From: Synergistaceae bacterium
GTDB taxonomy: Bacteria; Synergistota; Synergistia; Synergistales; Aminobacteriaceae
DNA length: 5,091 nt
Reading direction: 5' to 3'
Assembly (NCBI GenBank): GCA_017427625.1
Contig: JAFRSL010000250.1
Location: 1-5,091, forward strand
Below are positions 1-5,091 of the stretch, piece by piece (the stretch's first letter is position 1; each line of letters begins with the position of its first letter). The notes beneath the pieces were generated by a model. The model searched no databases, was not told where the DNA came from, and saw only the letters and a list, made by a program, of their open reading frames with translations. The translations under genes were made by a program, and so were the position numbers.

Positions 1-842
1 CTCAGGAACATGATATTAGCCGCCGGCTTAACGCTCAGAACAGGAGGCGCGTCCGACAATCCACAGACCGCCGTCCCCGCTCGCCTCTTCACGATCAGAT
101 GACTCCCCCCTGGCGCAATGACCGCCCGGCCTGGCTTCAGCGATAGACCGTCAAAACCCTCGACAACTTCAATCTGCGATTCCTCGTTCAGACGCTTGGC
201 AAATGACCCCGTGAACTCCTTCGGCATGTGCTGCGTTATCACGATTGGGACAGGAAAATTCTTCGGCAATCTTGGCAGCAATTCACTCAATGCCATCGGT
301 CCCCCAGTCGATGACGCTATCGCTACTATGTCCCGACGACCAGTGTTAGTTGGAGGTGCCATCCGACGGAAATCTGTTGACTGCGGAAGAGTCTTTAGTG
401 AGTTTGCTGAAAATCCAGCCCTCCCACGTACTCGCGCTGTGCTCGCCGCAACTACCTTCTCGATGATCTCTCGCCCTATGTCCTTGATGTTCAGCGAAAT
501 CGATCCCGACGGCTTCCCGATAAAATCAACACACCCCAACGCTAGCGCCTTCAACGTGGTGTCAGCACCCTCCTGCGTCATCGTGCTCAGCATTATCACT
601 GGTCGCGGACTTGACCTCATGATCTCCTGCAACGCCTGCAATCCATCCATGTTTGGCATCTCTACATCCAACGTTACTACATCAGGATTCAAGACCTTTA
701 TCTGCTCCAGCGCATCACGACCGTCACGCGCCACTCCGCACACTTCAAGTCGCGCATCAGTCCTCAGTATATCACTGATAAATTGACGCATTAACGCACT
801 GTCATCAACTACTAATACCCTTATCCTTCCATTCGGGGGCAT
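1..842 (-). CDS. cheB: CheB: chemotaxis response regulator protein-glutamate methylesterase (3' end cut by window edge)
   Basis: CheB removes methyl groups from (and deamidates) glutamate side chains of chemoreceptors and is switched on by CheA phosphorylation. It acts in the cytoplasm at receptor arrays. The minus frame is open from an ATG at 842 to the edge, giving 280 residues. Residues about 6-125 are a receiver domain: acidic pair D13/D14 in VLVVDDSALMR, phospho-acceptor D59 in TLDVEMPNMDG, T87 (LSTMT) and K110 in IGKPSG. A linker follows at about 130-168. The methylesterase domain starts near 170 with nucleophile S178 (ASSTGGP) and H205 (QHMPKEF), matching Ser164 and His190 of the Salmonella enzyme. 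APGGSHL (243-249) and DAPPV (264-268) are further family motifs. The third catalytic residue, the Asp of GMGxDG, should fall roughly 25 residues past the edge. CheB proteins usually have about 350 residues, so some 70 are missing. The start is supported by a strong ribosome site. It is the last visible gene of the operon, 34 nt after flhG. Confidence 0.97.
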   Translation of the reverse strand, partial: MPPNGRIRVLVVDDSALMRQFISDILRTDARLEVCGVARDGRDALEQIKVLNPDVVTLDVEMPNMDGLQALQEIMRSSPRPVIMLSTMTQEGADTTLKALALGCVDFIGKPSGSISLNIKDIGREIIEKVVAASTARVRGRAGFSANSLKTLPQSTDFRRMAPPTNTGRRDIVAIASSTGGPMALSELLPRLPKNFPVPIVITQHMPKEFTGSFAKRLNEESQIEVVEGFDGLSLKPGRAVIAPGGSHLIVKRRAGTAVCGLSDAPPVLSVKPAANIMFL

Positions 843-850
843 CAAATTAT

Positions 851-856
851 CCTCCT
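851..856 (-). promoter_or_regulatory. Strong ribosome binding site of cheB
   Basis: On the minus strand the sequence reads AGGAGG, followed by an 8-nt spacer and the ATG at 842. It is a full consensus Shine-Dalgarno match and fixes the cheB start. It is clearly stronger than the sites ahead of flhF and flhG, which overlap the end of the preceding gene. This suggests cheB is translated independently of its upstream neighbour rather than through coupling. Confidence 0.85.
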
Positions 857-875
857 CTCAGTTAAATGACAATCT

Positions 876-903
876 ATTATATCTTCTTTTTATCATCTTC
901 AAA
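876..903 (-). promoter_or_regulatory. Possible internal sigma-70-type promoter ahead of cheB
   Basis: On the minus strand a perfect TATAAT (881-876) overlaps the flhG stop codon. TTTGAA (903-898) lies 16 nt upstream; shifting by one base gives TTGAAG with a 15-nt spacer. Transcription would start near 869, leaving a leader of about 27 nt that holds the cheB ribosome site. The -35 match is poor, and the A/T richness here comes largely from the Lys/Asp codons at the FlhG C-terminus, so a chance match is quite possible. I see no convincing flagellar sigma-28 promoter in this spot. Confidence 0.3.
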
Positions 904-1857
904 CAATGTCTTTACCAGCCTCGATAGAAATCCTCGCATCCCCTTCTTCTTTTGCACCCTCTCAGCGGCAGGTTCCTCGTGCTTTATGTCAACCCCCTCG
1001 CATAATCTCAGCAAATCCCCAGCGATGTTACGCACACATATTCCCGCCGGCGATGATGGCTCACTCCTGTAGAATATCCGGCAGTTCTTCACAGCACGCT
1101 CGATTACAGGGTCTCTGAGGACGTAGCCCAGATACATCGGCGCATTCCCAAGAAATTGCATCGAGGCAAGGCGTATTCTTTCGGCAACTTCCTGAGCTTC
1201 ACGGCTTGAGGCGGCCATGTTCACAACCATCATTAAGCCCCCAGACACCTCATCGCTCCCTCGCCATGCCTGCGTTCCCAGCGACTTTATCACACCGTAA
1301 GCATCACGGATACTCGTGGGTTCAGGCGTCGTTATCAGCAGCGTCATCTCCGAAGCATACGCGAACGACAGCACCCCCCTGTGAATCCCTGCTCCAGCGT
1401 CCATGATGATGTAGTCAGCCAAATCTTCAAGCCCCGATAGCGCGTCGAATAACCGCCCCATTGCGTACTCGTCAAGGTCGGCAATCTCCTTTATACCGTA
1501 GCCGCCGGGAAGCAATGACACTGAACCTCCAGCCTTCTCTGCACGCTCCGATGTCTTGAAATGCACCATGATTTCCTTGAGCGTCCTTGAGCCTTCGATG
1601 AGATGGGCTATGTTGTAACGCGCATTACGAACGCCGCATAAAATGTCGAGGTTTGCCATGCCTAAATCTGCGTCAATCAGGATGACCCTCTTGCCGAAAT
1701 CTGCCAATGCAAACGCTAAAGCCGCCGCTATATTGCTCTTTCCAACCCCTCCTTTTCCGCTTAGGACTGATAGTGTGTGAAGGGTTGACGGGGAAGGGGG
1801 AGTAAAATTCTTGTCTGTTACCATTCGCCTTAATTCACCTGCTTGGTCATTATACAT
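877..1857 (-). CDS. flhG: FlhG (FleN/YlxH): MinD-like ATPase controlling flagellar number and placement
   Basis: FlhG is a membrane-associated P-loop ATPase of the MinD/ParA class. It stimulates the FlhF GTPase and limits how many flagella are built and where. The 326-residue protein begins with the family's activator motif DQAGELR (4-10), which fits the DQAxxLR pattern known to contact FlhF; this supports the first ATG at 1857 over the ATG at codon 12. The deviant Walker A GKGGVGKS is at 34-41, with signature lysine K35 and P-loop lysine K40. IDADLGMANLD (61-71) is the MinD-type switch I region, and YIIMDAGAG (149-157) is Walker B/switch II with D153. The C-terminus (MRGFLSRLVKTLFEDDKKKI) looks like a short amphipathic helix, the expected membrane-targeting sequence that appears in the ATP-bound dimer. 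Length is a little above the usual 270-300. The gene starts 2 nt after flhF. Confidence is high because motifs and context agree. Confidence 0.96.
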   Translation of the reverse strand: MYNDQAGELRRMVTDKNFTPPSPSTLHTLSVLSGKGGVGKSNIAAALAFALADFGKRVILIDADLGMANLDILCGVRNARYNIAHLIEGSRTLKEIMVHFKTSERAEKAGGSVSLLPGGYGIKEIADLDEYAMGRLFDALSGLEDLADYIIMDAGAGIHRGVLSFAYASEMTLLITTPEPTSIRDAYGVIKSLGTQAWRGSDEVSGGLMMVVNMAASSREAQEVAERIRLASMQFLGNAPMYLGYVLRDPVIERAVKNCRIFYRSEPSSPAGICVRNIAGDLLRLCEGVDIKHEEPAAERVQKKKGMRGFLSRLVKTLFEDDKKKI

Positions 1858-1871
1858 AATCAGCGTTTCCG
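1858..1871 (-). promoter_or_regulatory. Weak ribosome site at the flhF-flhG junction (probable translational coupling)
   Basis: The flhF stop TGA (1862-1860) and the flhG ATG (1857-1855) are separated by only TT. Upstream there is just CGGAAA (1871-1866) as a purine-rich stretch, a poor Shine-Dalgarno match with 8-9 nt to the ATG. The arrangement suggests that ribosomes finishing flhF reinitiate at flhG, which would keep the two interacting proteins in a set ratio. This is inferred from spacing only. Confidence 0.4.
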
Positions 1872-3362
1872 TTCTTCTTCGGACTTCAGGAGGAAATCAG
1901 AGATCCTTGAGCCTGAAGCGGTCTCAATATCTTTTGGGACGTTCTGCCCTACCGTCAAAAACGACAGCGGACATCCCATGACTTTATGAATGTTGAAGAT
2001 TGACCCGTAGCTTATAGTCTCGTCAAGTTTCGTGAAGAGCAAGTGAGTTACGGGAATGTTGGGTATATGTTCAACGACGTCGAGCATGTCCTTGTACTTC
2101 ATGTTAGCTGACAGTACGAGGTGTACAGCATCGGGCATGAAGGAGTTATAGATGTTCTCGAAAAGCTCCATGTTCTTCTTGTCGCGCTGTGAACGCCCTG
2201 CCGTGTCGAGAAGGATTATCTCAGCGTTCTCATGCTCGTTCACGACATTGTTGATTGATGAAATGTCGAATATAATCTCAATCGGGACGCCCAGGATCTT
2301 AGCGTAAGTCTTGAGCTGTTCAACTGCGGCAATCCTGTAAGTGTCAGCCGTGAGGAGAAAGACTTTCTTGTGCTCCCAGAGAGCTTTGATTGCGGCAAGT
2401 TTGGCGATGGTAGTGGTTTTACCGACGCCAGTGGGGCCGAGTAACATGACTTTCCGTCCGCCTGCAGCATCACCGCCGTTGTCGCCAGCGCATTCGATTT
2501 GTGTAGCCAGCCATTTGTTGAAGGGGAGCTTCTTGTTCTTCTCTTTGCGTGAAATAATGCTGTAATCGGCCATGAGCTTGCGGATGTACTTCTCGTCAAC
2601 GTCTGAGGCTCTGAGCCTTCCCTCAATGCCAGCGTCTTCAGGTGATGCAATGCCGGGCTGGAATGCCTGCTGCTGAACTGGACGCTGCATCGCTGTAGTA
2701 ACGCCGTTCTCGACCGCTGTAAGTCTCTGCAATAACACGTCAATCCTGTCAGCGAGTGCGCCAACTTGGTCATTGAGCTTGGAGAATTTAGCGTCATCAT
2801 TGGAGGTTATCCCCTCGCCATGAATGGCTCTCTCCCCCTTGTCAGTGGGCGCAAGATTTTCCTGCCTCCCTTGCGTAAGGGGAGGTGCTGAACGAAGCGA
2901 GGCGGAGGGGTCGTTTACCACAGGTGCTGGCCTAGTAGTGAGACCGTAAGCATTACGCAGGCCTTCTTGGGAAATGTGGACGTTGTCAGAGGGCAAGCGA
3001 TAACCTTCCTCGCCTAACTCTGCGGGCTGTAACGGTGCGGGTGTAGACGGTGCCATACTTCCGCGCTCTTTGAACTCCATGAGCTTCTGGAACGCGATCA
3101 AGTTCTCGCGCCTTGTGTCCTCGTCCATAGTTGAGGCTGGACTTATGGGGCGTGAGGATTTAAGCACGGGTTTGGGTTCATCGTCCTCGAGAATGCCGGC
3201 TGTAACTTTCAGCACTGACCGTTGGAAAAGCCCAAGAACACCGCCCTCCTTAATCATCTGAGTCGAGAGAATGACAGCATCACGGCCTAATCTTTCAGCC
3301 GCAAACCTCAATGCCTCCGCATCATCTTTCGCTGTAAATGTAATCTGGTTCGTAACTCGCAT
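1860..3362 (-). CDS. flhF: FlhF: SRP-type GTPase for flagellar placement
   Basis: FlhF belongs to the SRP GTPase family with Ffh and FtsY. It binds GTP, forms a membrane-associated homodimer and recruits early flagellar parts; FlhG switches off its GTPase. The 500-residue protein has three parts. The N-terminal B domain (about 1-60) includes the conserved GGVLGLFQRSVLKVTAGI segment at 40-57. A long low-complexity linker spans about 61-240. The NG GTPase domain spans about 245-495: G1 loop GPTGVGKT (309-316), SRP-family insertion-box start ADTYRIAAVEQLK (339-351), G3 DTAGR (386-390), G4 TKLDE (444-448) and G5 GQNVPKDIE (472-480). All key nucleotide-binding residues are present. It is longer than Bacillus FlhF (about 366) because of the linker, part of which (about residues 152-184) is encoded by an inserted palindromic repeat. 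The ATG lies 1 nt after the flhA stop, with GGTGGA just upstream. Confidence 0.97.
   Translation of the reverse strand: MRVTNQITFTAKDDAEALRFAAERLGRDAVILSTQMIKEGGVLGLFQRSVLKVTAGILEDDEPKPVLKSSRPISPASTMDEDTRRENLIAFQKLMEFKERGSMAPSTPAPLQPAELGEEGYRLPSDNVHISQEGLRNAYGLTTRPAPVVNDPSASLRSAPPLTQGRQENLAPTDKGERAIHGEGITSNDDAKFSKLNDQVGALADRIDVLLQRLTAVENGVTTAMQRPVQQQAFQPGIASPEDAGIEGRLRASDVDEKYIRKLMADYSIISRKEKNKKLPFNKWLATQIECAGDNGGDAAGGRKVMLLGPTGVGKTTTIAKLAAIKALWEHKKVFLLTADTYRIAAVEQLKTYAKILGVPIEIIFDISSINNVVNEHENAEIILLDTAGRSQRDKKNMELFENIYNSFMPDAVHLVLSANMKYKDMLDVVEHIPNIPVTHLLFTKLDETISYGSIFNIHKVMGCPLSFLTVGQNVPKDIETASGSRISDFLLKSEEERKR
2811..2910. repeat. About 100-bp palindromic repeat element inserted in frame in flhF
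   Basis: The ends are near-perfect inverted repeats: CCCCTCGCC (2811-2819) and GGCGGAGGGG (2901-2910), one base apart in length. Inside are several further inverted pairs: GCCAT/ATGGC (2817-2821 with 2824-2828, 2-nt loop), CCTCCCTT/AAGGGGAGG (2865-2872 with 2877-2885, one bulged G) and CGCAAG/CTTGCG (2850-2855 with 2870-2875). The minus-strand reading encodes FlhF residues about 152-184, with the segment SAPPLTQGRQENLAP that has no counterpart in FlhF proteins I know. I recall similar translated 'PPLTQGR' fragments from repeats in anaerobic bacterial genomes, but cannot check this here. The density of nested palindromes is unlike the flanking linker. No target duplication is obvious, and the exact ends are uncertain by a few bases. 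Confidence 0.65.
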
Positions 3363-3363
3363 T

Positions 3364-5091
3364 TCATTCCACCATTCCGACAGTCTTTACCTGAACTCCG
3401 CGTACTATCTCATTATAAGACACGACGAAAATATTGTTGATACTTCCCTCAATCAAACGCCTAACAATCAGCCTTACATCTGGGTGAACGAGCAAAACAG
3501 GCGGCAAGTTCTTGACGATCATTTCGTCCATAGCCCTTGAGATAGCTGAAATCATCTTCTGAACCTCGCGGGGGTCTAAGTTGAGCTGCCATCCCCTCGT
3601 TAAATCTCCGTCAACGCCGGCCATGATCTTCTGCTCCCAATTTGGCGACAATGTAGCTGCTGTGATGATGCCGTCAGGGCCTTGAATTTTGAGCGAGATT
3701 AGTCGTGAGAGAGATTCTCTAGCGCGTTCAGTGAGGAAGTCGACGCTTCTTGACATTTTCCCGAAGTCAGCCAATGCCTCGAAGATTGTAACCAGGTCTC
3801 TGATTGGGATTTGCTCACGGATTAGGTTCTGCAAAACCTTCTGAATTTCGCCGAGTGATAATGACCCCAAAAGCTCCTCAATTACGGCCGGAGCAGTCTC
3901 TTTGACCATATCTGTGAGTTTCTGGACTTCCTGACGTGTGAGAAGCTCTGCGCCGTTCTTCTTGATGACTTCGGAGAGGTGTGTCGCAAGGACAGACGGA
4001 GCATCAACGACCGTGTAGCCCATAGCCTCAGCCTTGTCGCGCAAATCGGGTGAAATCCACAATGCCGGAAGCCCGAAAGCTGGCTCCTTTGTTGGGACAC
4101 CGATTAGTTCTTCTTCGGCAGCACCAGTGTTCATAGCGAGGTAGTGGTCTGGCAAAAGTTCACCTCTTCCAGCCTCAGCACCCTTAACTCGCAGAATATA
4201 TTCCGTCGGTTTAATCTGAATGTTGTCGCGTATTCTTATTGGAGGAACGACGATTCCCATCTCCAACGCCATTTGCTTACGGATTGTCCCGATTCTGTCG
4301 AGCATATCACCGCCCTGACCAGGATCTATGAGCGGGATAATAGCGTAACCAATCTCAGCCTCCATAGGTTCGACGGTGAGGAGCTTCATGACGTCTTCGG
4401 GAGAGACCGGCTCTGCTTTTGCGGGTTCAGATGGTGCGCCTGGAGCTGAAGGTGCGCCTGGAGCTGAAGGAGTGCCTGCTGGAGCTTGTGCTGACGGTGC
4501 TTGAGCGGCCTGTTCTTCTGCGGAAATCTCCTGTAACGTAGCTTCACGGCTCACAGTGTACCCCAATGCTCCCATCAACACGGCCAAACTAACGAATGGA
4601 ACGGTCGGCAATCCAGGAATGAGTCCCATTGACAGCAACATTCCGGAGGCGATGTAGAGGGGTCTGGGATATTTTGTGAACGAGTTAATGAGGTCGGGAC
4701 CAAGCTCTGAACTTGCGGCAGCCCTTGTAACGATGACACCCATAGCCGTCGACATTAGAAGCGCCGGAATCTGCCCGACGAGACCGTCACCAACTGTGAG
4801 GAGGCTGTAATGACCGGCAGCCTGAGCCGCGTCCATTCCTCTCATGAAGATGCCGATGGAAAGACCGCCGATTATGTTGATGGTAGTGATGATGAGTCCA
4901 GCGATAGCGTCTCCTTTGACGAACTTGCTAGCACCGTCCATAGCCCCGTAGAAGTCCGCCTCTCTCTGAATGTCCTGACGACGTTGCTTTGCGCCCTGCT
5001 CATCGATGAGTCCAGAGTTCAAATCTGCGTCGATTGACATTTGTTTGCCGGGCATAGCATCGAGTGTGAATCTGGCTGCGACTTCAGCGAC
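3364..5091 (-). CDS. flhA: FlhA: flagellar type III export gate protein (5' end cut by window edge)
   Basis: FlhA is the large inner-membrane component of the flagellar export gate. Its cytoplasmic domain docks chaperone-substrate complexes, and its membrane part takes part in proton-driven export. The visible 575 residues (numbered from the edge) lack roughly the first 120-130 of a protein that is usually about 690. They begin inside the FHIPEP family signature (RFTLDAMPGKQMSID). FVKGDAIAG follows, holding the conserved Asp (D61) thought to match the functionally important D208 of Salmonella. Hydrophobic segments near 62-84, 98-122, 145-162 and 164-180 fit the last transmembrane helices. An Ala/Pro-rich linker (about 193-230) leads to the cytoplasmic domain, ending in the conserved stretch from DPREVQKMISAI through LPPVLLVHPDVR to NNIFVVSYNEI. 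The ATG at 5055 is internal: the frame stays open upstream and those codons encode family-conserved residues. The stop is 1 nt before flhF. Confidence 0.98.
   Translation of the reverse strand, partial: VAEVAARFTLDAMPGKQMSIDADLNSGLIDEQGAKQRRQDIQREADFYGAMDGASKFVKGDAIAGLIITTINIIGGLSIGIFMRGMDAAQAAGHYSLLTVGDGLVGQIPALLMSTAMGVIVTRAAASSELGPDLINSFTKYPRPLYIASGMLLSMGLIPGLPTVPFVSLAVLMGALGYTVSREATLQEISAEEQAAQAPSAQAPAGTPSAPGAPSAPGAPSEPAKAEPVSPEDVMKLLTVEPMEAEIGYAIIPLIDPGQGGDMLDRIGTIRKQMALEMGIVVPPIRIRDNIQIKPTEYILRVKGAEAGRGELLPDHYLAMNTGAAEEELIGVPTKEPAFGLPALWISPDLRDKAEAMGYTVVDAPSVLATHLSEVIKKNGAELLTRQEVQKLTDMVKETAPAVIEELLGSLSLGEIQKVLQNLIREQIPIRDLVTIFEALADFGKMSRSVDFLTERARESLSRLISLKIQGPDGIITAATLSPNWEQKIMAGVDGDLTRGWQLNLDPREVQKMISAISRAMDEMIVKNLPPVLLVHPDVRLIVRRLIEGSINNIFVVSYNEIVRGVQVKTVGMVE
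3368..3373 (-). promoter_or_regulatory. Ribosome binding site of flhF inside the end of flhA
   Basis: The minus strand reads GGTGGA, then 5 nt, then the flhF ATG at 3362. The site lies within the last codons of flhA, whose TGA stop ends 1 nt before the flhF start. The layout supports coupled translation of the two genes and confirms the flhF start, because the B domain begins directly with the expected MRV...ITFTA residues. Confidence 0.6.
4433..4468. repeat. 18-bp tandem repeat in the flhA linker (two exact copies plus decayed flank)
   Basis: The plus strand carries GGTGCGCCTGGAGCTGAA twice back to back (4433-4450 and 4451-4468). A degenerate third unit follows (from 4469), and the region to about 4505 keeps the same Ala/Pro/Ser coding bias. 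On the coding strand each unit gives a SAPGAP-type hexapeptide. Because 18 is a multiple of three, copy-number change would lengthen or shorten the flexible linker between the membrane and cytoplasmic parts of FlhA without a frameshift. Confidence 0.8.

Noticed and set aside
118..786. A 222-codon open frame on the plus strand
   Set aside because: It lies exactly antisense to cheB, whose receiver and methylesterase motifs are unmistakable. The plus-strand product is Ser/Thr-rich without recognisable domains and has no convincing ribosome site.
843..876. Possible terminator between flhG and cheB
   Set aside because: The 34-nt gap has no GC-rich stem followed by a T-run. It holds only the cheB ribosome site and leader, consistent with read-through.
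1746..1800. C-rich and G-rich tracts near the flhG start that resemble parts of the flhF repeat
   Set aside because: One side encodes the invariant Walker A loop and the other a short Pro/Ser linker. The inverted ends and the PLTQGR-type core are absent, so I see no second copy of the element.
2240..2800. A 186-codon open frame on the minus strand inside flhF
   Set aside because: It is a shifted-frame shadow of flhF. The true frame carries the G1 and DTYR motifs across this stretch, while the shifted product is Ser/Leu/Arg-rich with no motif.
5053..5055. ATG at 5055 as the start of flhA
   Set aside because: The frame is open to the window edge, and the 12 upstream codons encode VAEVAARFTLDA, part of the conserved FlhA signature. 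The gene is cut by the edge and does not start here.
1..5091. tRNA, rRNA, CRISPR array, transposase or defence genes
   Set aside because: Coding sequence of four recognised flagellar and chemotaxis genes fills nearly the whole window, and I saw no repeat-spacer pattern, RNA gene or transposase motif.

Overview
The window is one block of flagellar and chemotaxis genes, all read from the minus strand, with no gap long enough to hold another gene. In transcription order (right to left) it holds flhA (5' end beyond the right edge), flhF, flhG and cheB (3' end beyond the left edge). Spacing is tight: 1 nt between flhA and flhF, 2 nt between flhF and flhG, and 34 nt between flhG and cheB. This is the layout of a fla/che operon. 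The order flhA-flhF-flhG-cheB is the one known from Bacillus and many anaerobic Bacillota. The neighbours expected downstream of cheB (cheA, cheW) would lie outside the window.

The organism is a motile bacterium with roughly balanced base composition, judged by eye. Gene order and protein sequences fit an anaerobic Bacillota or Synergistota-type lineage better than an enteric proteobacterium. I cannot fix the genus or even the phylum from this window.

The genes form a coherent set. FlhA is the export-gate protein of the flagellar type III secretion system. FlhF is an SRP-type GTPase that helps place the flagellum at the membrane. FlhG is the MinD-like ATPase that acts on FlhF to control flagellar number and position. 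CheB is the response-regulator methylesterase of chemoreceptor adaptation.

No wholly new system is visible. The most unusual structure is a compact inverted-repeat element of about 100 bp (2811-2910) inside the flhF reading frame. It encodes about 33 residues of the poorly conserved linker ahead of the GTPase domain. It looks like a small palindromic repeat that inserted without breaking the frame. Smaller points are an 18-bp tandem repeat coding for the Ala/Pro-rich linker of FlhA, and a perfect TATAAT hexamer overlapping the flhG stop codon that could be an internal promoter for cheB.
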